From positions 1 through 64,000 of the forward strand of contig VXQP01000074.1 in the NCBI GenBank assembly GCA_009838965.1: DNA of 64,000 nt. The letters run 5' to 3'. Both the position numbers and the translations under genes were made by a program. This document shows positions 15,501-23,644 of this stretch, piece after piece. Source of the stretch: Chloroflexota bacterium (GTDB lineage: Bacteria; Chloroflexota; Dehalococcoidia; Lucifugimonadales; Australimonadaceae). Within the stretch, counting starts at the first letter, position 1. Each line of letters begins with the position of its first letter. The notes under the pieces were generated by a model, which was not told where the DNA came from, searched no databases, and worked only from the letters and a program-made list of their open reading frames with translations.

Positions 15501-15660
15501 CGAATTCACAACTTCGCGCCGGACCCATAGACCGTATCTATGGTTGGACCCCGAGCTATAGGCTCTGTCTATAGGTCGTGCACGGTCGACGGTCATGCAA
15601 CCAGCGTACGCGGGCACCCTCCGACCTCGATAGGGGCGCGTGTCAGTGGTTGGGGGGAGG

Positions 15661-16386
15661 CTATCTTTGTCGTCGCGAACTGCGGTGTAGCCCATTGCCA
15701 AAGGCACAAACCGCGAGAATTGGGCAACTGCGGCAATCAGGCTTTCGTGAGTGACAATGCGCTGCACTAATATCGATGAGGCCTAAGTTGAACTCGCGGG
15801 CATGGCTGCCAGGACGAAACTGCTCCCAAGACGCTGCGAGGCGAACGTCAGAGTAAGCCGCGCCGGTGTCTGAGAGTCCCAGAACTCGTCGTAGCACCCG
15901 CCCTGCTCCTTCGTCGATCATGGGCAATGGATGGTTGAAGGCCATGCAGAGAGTTGCCCTGGCACTGTATCGCCCGATTCCTGGCAGGGATTGCAGGTCT
16001 CGTAAGTTGCGTGGCACTTGTCCTTGGTAGTCTTCTACGAGGCGACGTGAGCACTCGACGAGTCTGTCCGCACGCTGAACAAGGCCGAGGGGCTTGAACC
16101 ACTTGCGGAGGTCGTCGACATTGCATTCAGCTAGTGAAGCAGGATCCGGATACGCGGCAACGAGATGGGTGTATGTTCCAACCACTCTCGCTGACTGGGT
16201 CTGGCGGAGCAGCACCTCCGCAATGAGAACATGGAACGGGTCCAGGGTCTCTCGCCAAGGGAATTCCCGCCCATTGCTGCGGAACCAACTCACTACAGAG
16301 GTCAGTAACTCATTCCTGACCCTCTGAATACGGCCTCTCTTCGGCTGTCGGTCGAGTGGAAACAAGCGCTCACCTAGCGATTGCAC
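15661..16386 (-). CDS. HhH-GPD Fe-S DNA glycosylase, thymine-DNA-glycosylase (Mig-like) type
   Basis: A MutY/Nth-superfamily glycosylase of 241 residues. The helix-hairpin-helix is LPGIG at 134-138, the catalytic Asp is D158 (MIDEG) and a 4Fe-4S loop has C211-x6-C218-x2-C221-x5-C227. It lacks the MutY C-terminal domain. Position 140, after GIGR, is Tyr; Nth has its catalytic Lys there and MutY a Ser, while the plasmid-borne Mig.Mth thymine glycosylase, which accompanies a 5mC methyltransferase, has Tyr. I infer removal of T from T:G mismatches formed by 5mC deamination. It is the last gene of the defence operon, overlapping the nuclease gene by 17 bases. Confidence 0.85.
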   Translation of the reverse strand: MQSLGERLFPLDRQPKRGRIQRVRNELLTSVVSWFRSNGREFPWRETLDPFHVLIAEVLLRQTQSARVVGTYTHLVAAYPDPASLAECNVDDLRKWFKPLGLVQRADRLVECSRRLVEDYQGQVPRNLRDLQSLPGIGRYSARATLCMAFNHPLPMIDEGAGRVLRRVLGLSDTGAAYSDVRLAASWEQFRPGSHAREFNLGLIDISAAHCHSRKPDCRSCPILAVCAFGNGLHRSSRRQR

Positions 16387-17362
16387 TGGACAAGGCCTCG
16401 GGTGACCAAGAACCTAGCCACTGATCGAGCTCTACTGCCGCGATACGAGGTGCCGTAGACAGGTCCACCTTGTAACTCGTCTCCGTAACGCCTGGCGGCT
16501 CCGGCACGCGAAAGTGAGGGATATCCACGGAACGGAACCAAGCAAGGCTCTGCTCTGCTTCAGCAACGCCGATTACCGGTCCGACGTCTGCTGAGGACTC
16601 CATACCAGCATGACGAACTGCCTTCTCCAGCTTTAGGTAGTCGAGCGTTCCGGTAAGGGCGCTCCTGCATTCATCGATGAGTTCCCGCAAGCTGAGGCCA
16701 GCATCGTCCTCAACCGCGACTATGGATGCGACGACGACCTCTTGGCCTTCAGCCGCGTAGATTTGCCTATGGGAGAAATAGTGCATGCGCTCCGGTCGCG
16801 TCGTGAGCTTCACTTCAACGCGATGGTGGCCTAAGGAGAAATCAAAGCGGCGAGTGACTTCGCTATGCCAGAAAGGGGCCCAGAATCGAAAGCCCCGCAC
16901 ACGGCTCATCAAGAACAATTCACCCCACAGGCCAAGTCGCTCTGCTTGGAGATCTTTGGCCGGGGTAACTGCAAATAGCCGAACCATCGCTCGAAAGAAT
17001 GACGTTAGAGCATGCCGGTCTACGTCACCTGTCTCGTAGCGTGCCAAGAAGGCCTCCGCAAGCAGGAGAAAGGTGTCTACGTCTGCCGACTCGGATGTCT
17101 CGCAGTGCAGAGCGTGCAGCAACTCAGTCCTCGGAGATTCATCCATTCCTGCCAAGCTATAGCTTTGCCCAACGTGCAGAGAGACCTTGTTTGTTCGCAG
17201 CGGAGGCTCGACGGCGGTTGCTTCAGCCTGAACAAAGAGAACGGGGTGACCGGTCACATCGACACCCAGGAGGACCCCCCGGCTTCCTGGTACCGGAGCC
17301 ACGGTAAATACATGGCCAGATGGTCTGTCCTTCAACTCTGAGAGCAATTCTAGGAGGCTCAC
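16370..17362 (-). CDS. PD-(D/E)XK nuclease family protein (DUF4420)
   Basis: A 330-residue putative restriction endonuclease. The active site reads E148 (LWGELFLM), D174 (RRFDFSLG), then E183 and K185 in VEVKLTT, a full PD-(D/E)XK set. The rest follows DUF4420: an N-terminal ligand-type domain (PVLFVQAEA) and a C-terminal SYKVDLSTAP segment. It overlaps the Z1 gene by four bases and the glycosylase gene by 17, so it belongs to the same transcript. In such systems it is the expected DNA-cutting subunit. Confidence 0.85.
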   Translation of the reverse strand: MSLLELLSELKDRPSGHVFTVAPVPGSRGVLLGVDVTGHPVLFVQAEATAVEPPLRTNKVSLHVGQSYSLAGMDESPRTELLHALHCETSESADVDTFLLLAEAFLARYETGDVDRHALTSFFRAMVRLFAVTPAKDLQAERLGLWGELFLMSRVRGFRFWAPFWHSEVTRRFDFSLGHHRVEVKLTTRPERMHYFSHRQIYAAEGQEVVVASIVAVEDDAGLSLRELIDECRSALTGTLDYLKLEKAVRHAGMESSADVGPVIGVAEAEQSLAWFRSVDIPHFRVPEPPGVTETSYKVDLSTAPRIAAVELDQWLGSWSPEALSSAIAR

Positions 17363-19527
17363 GGATTGTCGTCCCGCACAACATATCTAAGGTCGAAGCG
17401 TGGGTCGTCCTTCGGAATAAACAGTGCAAGAGCTGTGGTTTCAACAGGCCGATCTAACCCATCCCCCTTAACCCTGACTACGTGAACTTGGAACTGTACC
17501 CTACCTTCATGGATGTTTTCATCCCCCGGATAGTAACGAGGGTCAGATGAATCTCTGCCCGGCGTTCGACCCTGCATTGGGTTCACTCGACCCTTCCGCT
17601 TGGTTCGCTCTCGTATGCCGCCCTTCACCATGAACATAACATTCAAGGAGGGTAACACCCCAGCAAGCAGCAGTCGTGCCAAGTACTCGCTTGTATAGGA
17701 AGCATCCCAGCCGGTCCCTTCAGTTTCGATGTTAGCTAGTAGCCCTGATATGACGTCTTCGGTGGGGCAATCCTCAATCACAAGGTGCTCAACGTTCCCA
17801 AAGCGTCTGGCGTACGCCTCGGTATGCTGGGCAAGGAATAGCCTTACACTCTGGAGGTTACGCGCGGCGACGGCCTCGTCTTCTATGGGGTGTTCCTGCA
17901 CGTCCCATCCTACGGCTCCAAACCTCCGAAAGCTCGCTACACTCGACCTGGTTGGCTTCAGGCCCATGTTCGAATCCAGGGACAGCATCCGAGGCCACTC
18001 TCTGATGGATAGCTGCTGCCGTTGGTTTCGACGGAGCGCTTCCCAGAAGTCGTCTTCGTGCCTCAGAAGCTCAGTATAGTCGTCTCGCAGTCGAGCGCTT
18101 ACATATATGCGGCAGACATCAAGATAGTCATTCTTGTAACCGAACCATCGTGCTCTTTGCTCCATGGTGTCGGCGTTTGTGTCGTTCTTCGCGCGACGGG
18201 TGATATATGTGACCGCCAGACCCTCGATGGTTACGCCCCGACCCAGCATGTTTCCGCCGACAAGGATGTTATTCTTCAGTCTGAGTGGCGTCCCAATGGG
18301 GTCACGGCCTAAGCGCAAGCTGTTGACCATCCATACCTCCACGAGCCAGGCCTCATGAAGCAACTGTGCACGAACCTCCTCCCAGGTTGGGGGTTGTTGC
18401 GCCGTGGAGCACAGGTCGTCATAGGCCACCCGCATCAGTAACATCAACTCATGCTTTGCGGGGTCATTATCCGACAGTCTGAGGCTGTCACGCCAGAGTT
18501 CCATGAGGTTCTTGATTGCCGCTTGAAGTCTCTCGTGGCTTGCGCGTGAGTCGCTGTTGTGGATGAGCATCGAGTGCCGTACGTTAGACTCGCGCAAGTG
18601 CCGGATGGCACCGCCGACAAGAAAGGTTGCGATAGCCTGCCTAAGGCCATCTGGTACTCCTTGGACTTGTTCATCCTCGGCTTCTGCTAAAGACACCAGC
18701 TTCACATATCGATCACGATTTGGCCCAAAGAAAGTCGCTCCACCACAATACCCTTTCCCCGGCTCAACCAGAACTCCAAAATCAGGTGACAAACCATCGA
18801 TGCCAGAGATCAGTAGATTTGCCTGAGGCGTCGCTGTATACGCCACATATGCGTGAACTTGGAGTGCGCCCCGTAGGGCAAGGATGTTCCTATATATGGC
18901 AGAACTCCTTCCACGGCGGAACTGGGTGTTGAGGGATGCCTCGTCTCCTTCGTCATCAATGATAAGCGTTGGGAATCCTCTGAGTTCGGGCGTCGACAGC
19001 ACACGCCGAGTGTCGTCCAGTCGTCCGCGGTGTTTCAACACAACAATTAGAGCATGGCCACCACTGTAGAGCACGCTTCGGACGACATCCGCATCTTGGG
19101 GAGTTGGATTCTTGAAGGGTGTGAGGCTCGGTCGTCCTGCTTCCAAGTCGTTGTAGAGCCGAGTGTAGTTCTGCTCCAGCAGCGGGTTCTTCGTGCCAGC
19201 CAGCACCACCGTAAGCCGGTAGCCATTGTCTATAGCCAGGGCGATTAGGGATGTGTAGGAAAGGGTCTTGCCGCTCTGCACTTTGCCAAGCGCAAGTCCC
19301 GTGACCCTCCGCTCCCTGTCGGTTGGATTCGGGCACTGCCCGAGAATCGACGCGGCAGTCTGTACAACATCGTCCCACTCGTCATCGTCGACGCGTTCTA
19401 GGTACCGGCTCCTGAGGCGTTGTATCTCCTCGCCATCGATAGACGGCCCCCACAGCCTCAAGGCCGTCGACAGAGGATCGACTCCCATAGCCCCGCTAGG
19501 ACTGACCATGATCGACCTCGATTTCAC
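17359..19527 (-). CDS. Z1-domain superfamily II helicase/ATPase
   Basis: A 722-residue Z1 protein found in MORC/MutL-linked restriction systems. Walker A is GKVQSGKT (81-88) and the Walker B/DExx-like box is TLIIDDEGDEAS. Later helicase motifs include LLISGIDGLSPD, GGNMLGRGVTIEGLAVTY and TMEQRARWFGY, the motif VI Arg finger. It probably couples ATP hydrolysis to DNA translocation for the nuclease. Its start overlaps the end of the GHKL gene by about 32 bases; ATG at 19509 is an alternative start. Confidence 0.9.
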   Translation of the reverse strand: MKSRSIMVSPSGAMGVDPLSTALRLWGPSIDGEEIQRLRSRYLERVDDDEWDDVVQTAASILGQCPNPTDRERRVTGLALGKVQSGKTLSYTSLIALAIDNGYRLTVVLAGTKNPLLEQNYTRLYNDLEAGRPSLTPFKNPTPQDADVVRSVLYSGGHALIVVLKHRGRLDDTRRVLSTPELRGFPTLIIDDEGDEASLNTQFRRGRSSAIYRNILALRGALQVHAYVAYTATPQANLLISGIDGLSPDFGVLVEPGKGYCGGATFFGPNRDRYVKLVSLAEAEDEQVQGVPDGLRQAIATFLVGGAIRHLRESNVRHSMLIHNSDSRASHERLQAAIKNLMELWRDSLRLSDNDPAKHELMLLMRVAYDDLCSTAQQPPTWEEVRAQLLHEAWLVEVWMVNSLRLGRDPIGTPLRLKNNILVGGNMLGRGVTIEGLAVTYITRRAKNDTNADTMEQRARWFGYKNDYLDVCRIYVSARLRDDYTELLRHEDDFWEALRRNQRQQLSIREWPRMLSLDSNMGLKPTRSSVASFRRFGAVGWDVQEHPIEDEAVAARNLQSVRLFLAQHTEAYARRFGNVEHLVIEDCPTEDVISGLLANIETEGTGWDASYTSEYLARLLLAGVLPSLNVMFMVKGGIRERTKRKGRVNPMQGRTPGRDSSDPRYYPGDENIHEGRVQFQVHVVRVKGDGLDRPVETTALALFIPKDDPRFDLRYVVRDDNP

Positions 19528-21055
19528 CAGCTCGCCTGAGCACCTTGTTCATGTACATGCGAAAGTCACTAGGGCTTACGAGTCCGTTCGAAGAGATCTG
19601 AAGAGCCATACGCTCTGCCAGAGCTAAGGACAGGACAAACTTCTGCAGCAGGGCAAGTGAATCTCTGTTGCCCAAGTAGGGGGCTAGGAAAGGGTGGGCG
19701 GTGTTCAGGAAGATGTCTATCTCGTTATCGCGTGGGACATTCAGTTGCATCCAATGGGCATCACTGAGTTGATCCTGCCAGTGGAGTCGAAAGAGCCAGA
19801 TCTCAGTCCCGACATCAAGGCGATACAACACTGGTCCATTGCTGGCGGCCCGTATCTTGTCGGTGTCGGCCCGCTCAGCCTCCACAGTCTTCGGAGGGTC
19901 GGGCAGCCGAAGCTCGTCATGCACTGCATTGCCGAACCGCTGGTCAGAGAAGACCCTTCTGAGGGGCTCGGAAACTACCTCCATTACCGGCTGCGTTATT
20001 GGCTTGCCGCGCTCTCGGTAGCCCTCGGCCTTATCCATATAGTCTTGGCATGCTCGCTTCAGTTGCTCTATGAAATCATCCTCTAGTCCACCGGACCAGT
20101 CGAAAGCGTCTTTCGCTTGCGTGACCGGCCAAGCATCCATTCTAATTTCACCAACGAGACGCTGTGCGCGGAAGGTATTACCTTGACCGAATATCTCCGC
20201 CGGCTTGTACCCTTCCCCTGGCCCACCGACAATGACTCGTCCGCGCCTTAGCAAGGCGAAGCCGGCGTCCCTCTGACTTCCAGGCGTCCTTACTCCAACC
20301 CAGCCCTCGGCACGTAGAGTGGTTCCTTCAGACTCCCACGGGACGGCTATGGCGAATCCCTTTCGCCATACATTCTTGACGCCGTTGTGCAGATTCTCTT
20401 CGAGAAAGCTGGGCTCCTCGAATGAGATGGGCTCGCCATTCCATAGAATCTCGATCTCTCCAGAGCGTAGATCCTCTCGGTACATGCTGCCGAGTTGGTC
20501 TTTCACCCGGCCTGGTGTCCTGCCCCGAATCGGCTTGTAGAGCCCCTCGATAGTAATGGATGTGTAGTGAGTCTCCGGCTCCGTAGGTGCTACCCCAACA
20601 GCGACGCTATCTACAAGTTCCGGCACATGTACACGGGCAGTGTACTCAGCACTGGAGCCAAGCTTGCTGGTGCGAATCGTCCAAGTCGTACCAAACCAGC
20701 ATGCAGCTGTTTTGAGTCCCATGCCGTACTCACAGCGCCCTGTGGGGTCTGGTGGTGGTCTGTCTAGCACGACGGCCCTGGTCAGTTCCTCTGTGTCCAT
20801 GCCGTGCGCGTTGTCCAGGATGGTCAGGATGTTTTGCTCGCTATCGTACGCCACCTCGACTCGCAAGTTTCCAAGGTTTCCTTCAAGTCTGTACGCCGCA
20901 ATGAGGTCTGCTCGATGGTCGTAGTAATTCTGAGTAGAGTTGTCCACAAACTCAGCAATGGCATACCAAGGTTTGTAGCTCAATCGCCTGTAAGTCGCGT
21001 ACACACTGGCGGCTGGTCGAATGTCTATCGTCACCTCAATGTCGGAAGCCACCAT
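19496..21055 (-). CDS. MORC/MutL-like GHKL ATPase of restriction system
   Basis: A 519-residue Hsp90-fold ATPase. The GHKL motifs are complete: EFVDNST (E35, D38, N39), LDNAHGMD (D81, G85) and EYGMGLKTA (G111, G113, K115). A transducer-like second domain follows (VGVRTPGSQRDAGFALLRRGRVIVGGP). ATP-driven dimerisation probably forms a clamp on DNA that signals to the Z1 helicase and nuclease, as proposed for prokaryotic MORC relatives. It starts ten bases after the methyltransferase stop. Confidence 0.9.
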   Translation of the reverse strand: MVASDIEVTIDIRPAASVYATYRRLSYKPWYAIAEFVDNSTQNYYDHRADLIAAYRLEGNLGNLRVEVAYDSEQNILTILDNAHGMDTEELTRAVVLDRPPPDPTGRCEYGMGLKTAACWFGTTWTIRTSKLGSSAEYTARVHVPELVDSVAVGVAPTEPETHYTSITIEGLYKPIRGRTPGRVKDQLGSMYREDLRSGEIEILWNGEPISFEEPSFLEENLHNGVKNVWRKGFAIAVPWESEGTTLRAEGWVGVRTPGSQRDAGFALLRRGRVIVGGPGEGYKPAEIFGQGNTFRAQRLVGEIRMDAWPVTQAKDAFDWSGGLEDDFIEQLKRACQDYMDKAEGYRERGKPITQPVMEVVSEPLRRVFSDQRFGNAVHDELRLPDPPKTVEAERADTDKIRAASNGPVLYRLDVGTEIWLFRLHWQDQLSDAHWMQLNVPRDNEIDIFLNTAHPFLAPYLGNRDSLALLQKFVLSLALAERMALQISSNGLVSPSDFRMYMNKVLRRAGEIEVDHGQS

Positions 21056-21065
21056 CTATCTCCCG

Positions 21066-22619
21066 TTAGCTCGCACCGACGCCAGCTAGATTTCTTGTTT
21101 CGTTAGCTTCGATTCCTTCAGTCGGAAGAAGCCTCTTGGCAATTTCGTGCACTACTTCAACGTGGACAGCGTTTCCCAATGCCTTGAAAGTTGCCGTCCT
21201 AGAGTCTGGAACGCGGAAGTCGGGGGGGAACCCTTGCAATCGCAGGCCTTCGACTCGGGACAGGTGTCTCCGCTCCGGACCAAGGATAGGAATCTGTGTA
21301 CTTGTCATAGCTACCAAAGATGGGCTATTCGTGTATCTCTTCGCACGTAGCCCAGAGGGTCGGAACTGAAGTATGTGCTTCCAGAGATTCCTCTCCTCGC
21401 CTTGGCAATTCCATTCAAGTTTGCGGAGGGAAGGTGGGAATGACCGAAGTTCGCCTATCCAGTCAATCGGAAGTGCATTCCGAATCGATGTCAACCAGTC
21501 ACGATTTGATCGAATAAACCGTATCTTCCATTCTGGAAATGCGTCAACTTCTTTCCGAGCGTAGCTTGGCAGTGCTTTGAAGCTATCCCAAACAGCAGCC
21601 TTCCCGTTGTTGGAGTGCAGGGAGTCAAACGTGGAAGCTAGTGCTTGAGCCCAAGGAGTGGTATCCTCATAGCAGTATGTTGCATCAATCTCGTCTCCCC
21701 AAATGGGGAACGACGGCAGGTTAAATCTCTCCTCAGGTAAGGCTTGAAGGAAGGCGTTCCAGTGCTCAATACAACGATAGTGTTGGTCTACGAGTCGCGT
21801 CTCCTTTCGGTCACGCTCTGATAGTTCCTCTTGGTCTTGAACTATGGTAGCTATTGAGGTACGTGCCTTTCGGTTTACCTGAGGGAAGACCTCTTGGGGA
21901 AGACCCAAGAGGGATGCTACAGCGAAGAAGCGCTCTCGGTGATGAGGAGAGTCGAGATGGTGTGGGGACAGTAAGCCCTGGCCACCGCTAGCCACATGCT
22001 CTGTACCTTTAACGTCATAGCCAAGTTCTTGTAGGCTGGCCTTGACGATCTGCCAAGTCCGCCCTTCATCGTGGCGCTCAAAGTTCCCGACATTCTCCAG
22101 AATCACGTATGTTGGTTTCTGTGCCCGTAGGACCTCTAGAATCTCATGAAAGAGTGTCCCTGAGGTCTTGTCTTTCAGACCAGCCTGAGTGCCCGACTTG
22201 GAGAACGGTTGACAAGGAAATCCGGCGCAGAGCACGTCATGAGGCGGCACGAGGCCCTTTGAGAGCCTGATGTCTCCGTGAATCGCAGGTCCATCCGGAA
22301 AGTTGAGCGCGTAAACCTTCTGTAGTTCACTATCTATCTCTGAGGCAAAAACGCACTCGTGGCCGAGTCTCTCAAGGGCTTGGCGGAAACCTCCAAGGCC
22401 GGCGAAGAGGTCGATAAACCTCACGGGAGGCGCTCTCTTCGGCGACAGGTAACTGGGAGTCGAATGTCCTCCTGTGTCAACCCCCGCCTCGCTGTGGAAG
22501 TGCTGGTCAACTGCTCCCTTCCTTCTGCCGTACAGAGCTTGCAGCCACCTTATCGCCTTACGGTAACATCCGGCAAGAGTAGCTGACAGCGCGCAGCACT
22601 CCGTCTGGAAGGAGGACAT
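21066..22619 (-). CDS. DNA cytosine-5 methyltransferase
   Basis: It transfers methyl from SAM to C5 of cytosine in a recognition site. Motif I is FIDLFAGLGGF (68-78), motif IV FPCQPFS with catalytic C136, motif VI ENV (175-177) and motif VIII DSPHHRERFF. A target-recognition region precedes motifs IX-X (RLQGFPPDF... KALGNAV). The open frame starts at ATG 22619 (517 residues) with no Shine-Dalgarno. A GTG at codon 66, just before motif I, is an alternative giving ~452 residues. It is the first gene of the five-gene defence operon. The recognition site cannot be deduced. Confidence 0.93.
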   Translation of the reverse strand: MSSFQTECCALSATLAGCYRKAIRWLQALYGRRKGAVDQHFHSEAGVDTGGHSTPSYLSPKRAPPVRFIDLFAGLGGFRQALERLGHECVFASEIDSELQKVYALNFPDGPAIHGDIRLSKGLVPPHDVLCAGFPCQPFSKSGTQAGLKDKTSGTLFHEILEVLRAQKPTYVILENVGNFERHDEGRTWQIVKASLQELGYDVKGTEHVASGGQGLLSPHHLDSPHHRERFFAVASLLGLPQEVFPQVNRKARTSIATIVQDQEELSERDRKETRLVDQHYRCIEHWNAFLQALPEERFNLPSFPIWGDEIDATYCYEDTTPWAQALASTFDSLHSNNGKAAVWDSFKALPSYARKEVDAFPEWKIRFIRSNRDWLTSIRNALPIDWIGELRSFPPSLRKLEWNCQGEERNLWKHILQFRPSGLRAKRYTNSPSLVAMTSTQIPILGPERRHLSRVEGLRLQGFPPDFRVPDSRTATFKALGNAVHVEVVHEIAKRLLPTEGIEANETRNLAGVGAS

Positions 22620-22620
22620 A

Positions 22621-22664
22621 TCGTGCTTGCACGCTTGAGCAGGGGCGAGTATGTTTAAGCACGA
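22621..22664. promoter_or_regulatory. Inverted repeat next to the methyltransferase start
   Basis: TCGTGCTT (22621-22628) and AAGCACGA (22657-22664) form 8-bp arms 28 bases apart, immediately upstream of the ATG at 22619. This is a plausible operator or leader hairpin controlling the operon. Confidence 0.4.
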
Positions 22665-22717
22665 CGAAGGGCCACCTTAGCCCGTGAAGCAACAGGTGAC
22701 CCAACGTCTTGAAGGCA

Positions 22718-22740
22718 CGAGGGGGTTTGATCGCCCCTCG
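22718..22740. promoter_or_regulatory. Hairpin in the divergent intergenic region
   Basis: CGAGGGG (22718-22724) pairs with CCCCTCG (22734-22740) around nine bases, midway between the divergent methyltransferase and winged-helix genes. No convincing -10 box was found for either gene. Confidence 0.35.
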
Positions 22741-22864
22741 TAAAGGCGGTGGACGCGCCTAGGCGCTGTCTACGCTGATGACTCGTCCGCCGCTGCCTTC
22801 ACCATACCCCGGCTAGCTGTCTCTCGAACATAGGGAACAACGCGCCGAGAACTGGGAGAGGGTG

Positions 22865-23452
22865 ATGGACAAGCAGGCTGTACACGCGGGGGTGCGCGAG
22901 CGGGTCGCTAGCCTTTCGGCTGAACTCGATTACCACATTCGAGAGGCAGACCGCATCCGCGGTGCTCTGGACGCGGCGGAAGTGTTTCTGCAGTGCGACG
23001 TGGACTCTCCACCGGATTACTCCGGCGTCGATTTCCTCGGCCAATCCATGCACCGCAGCCTATTACAGATTGCAGAACGCAACGGCGGAACGGTTGTGAC
23101 CCGAGATGTAACCGGGGTGTTCGTGGAGGCTGGGCTTTACACATCCAGAGACGACGCGAACATAGCGATCCACGACACTCTACAGAAGAGCCGGGAGTTC
23201 ACCAAGGTGGGGGTCGGAGTCTATGCGAGGGTCGACCGTACGCCGATCACTGATGGACCCGCCGCGTCGAGGCGTCCGTCGGAGATCCTCAAGGCACTCC
23301 TCCTTCAGGGAAAGCAGATCAACAAGGGCTTGGCAGTTGACGCCCTGCACGAGGCTGGGTACGACTTCGGTTTGAGAAACCCGCAACGAGTCGCCGGTGG
23401 GGCATTGAGACAGGCGATGAGGGCCTTGGACAAAGGCAGGCGGACAGTTTAG
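22865..23452 (+). CDS. Coiled-coil/winged-helix-like protein beside the defence island
   Basis: A protein of about 195 residues that I cannot place in a family. Residues 10-45 are helical and charged (RERVASLSAELDYHIREADRIRGAL). Two segments look like winged helices: LLQIAERNGGTVVTRDVTGVFVEAG... VGVGVYARV (about 65-125) and PSEILKALLLQGKQINKGLAVDALHEAGYDFG (about 138-170). It starts at ATG 22865 (or GTG 22862) after GGGAGAGGG and diverges from the methyltransferase. A regulator of, or accessory specificity factor for, the island is possible but not shown. Confidence 0.6.
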   Translation: MDKQAVHAGVRERVASLSAELDYHIREADRIRGALDAAEVFLQCDVDSPPDYSGVDFLGQSMHRSLLQIAERNGGTVVTRDVTGVFVEAGLYTSRDDANIAIHDTLQKSREFTKVGVGVYARVDRTPITDGPAASRRPSEILKALLLQGKQINKGLAVDALHEAGYDFGLRNPQRVAGGALRQAMRALDKGRRTV

Positions 23453-23510
23453 CAGTGGGAACACTGCCCGAGACCCCGCGCTCAGACTGAGGAACTGCCG
23501 GGCTTTTCTT
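23452..23510 (+). terminator. Possible terminator
   Basis: GCAGTG/CACTGC (23452-23467, loop GGAA) starts at the stop codon. Further on, CCGGGC followed by TTTTCTT (23498-23510) can pair with GCCCG at 23466-23470. Confidence 0.35.
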
Positions 23511-23617
23511 CAGGATGGACACCTACTATAGAACTCTGAGTCGCCTAGGGGTTGTGCATCGAGTCAGCGCCCCCGCCCCCACTGAGACCCCCGCCTAGGA
23601 ACGACGGGCCGACCTCG

Positions 23618-23623
23618 TACAAT
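23618..23623 (+). promoter_or_regulatory. -10 box of the SDR gene
   Basis: TACAAT lies 22 bases before the ATG, with GGAGAGG between them. No clear -35 was found. Confidence 0.45.
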
Positions 23624-23644
23624 AGGATTGTGGAGAGGAATCGG

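Larger units (their letters stand above)
15342..15660. other. Intergenic region with palindromic CCAAGGATGCC repeats
   Basis: No gene is seen. The left 160 bases hold three CCAAGGATGCCA-type copies in hairpin-forming arrangements (listed separately). The right part has a short TCTATGG / CTATAGG-rich stretch around 15535-15572 and nothing else recognisable. It separates the RidA-fusion operon from the defence island, both of which point into it. Confidence 0.6.

Noticed and set aside
15661-16386. Adenine glycosylase MutY
   Set aside because: The C-terminal oxoG-recognition domain is missing, Tyr occupies the position of the MutY Ser, and the gene belongs to a 5mC restriction operon.
22620-22864. 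tRNA gene or attachment site at the edge of the defence island
   Set aside because: No cloverleaf with a T-loop (GTTCRA) and matching acceptor stem could be folded by eye, and no direct repeat pair flanking the island was found.
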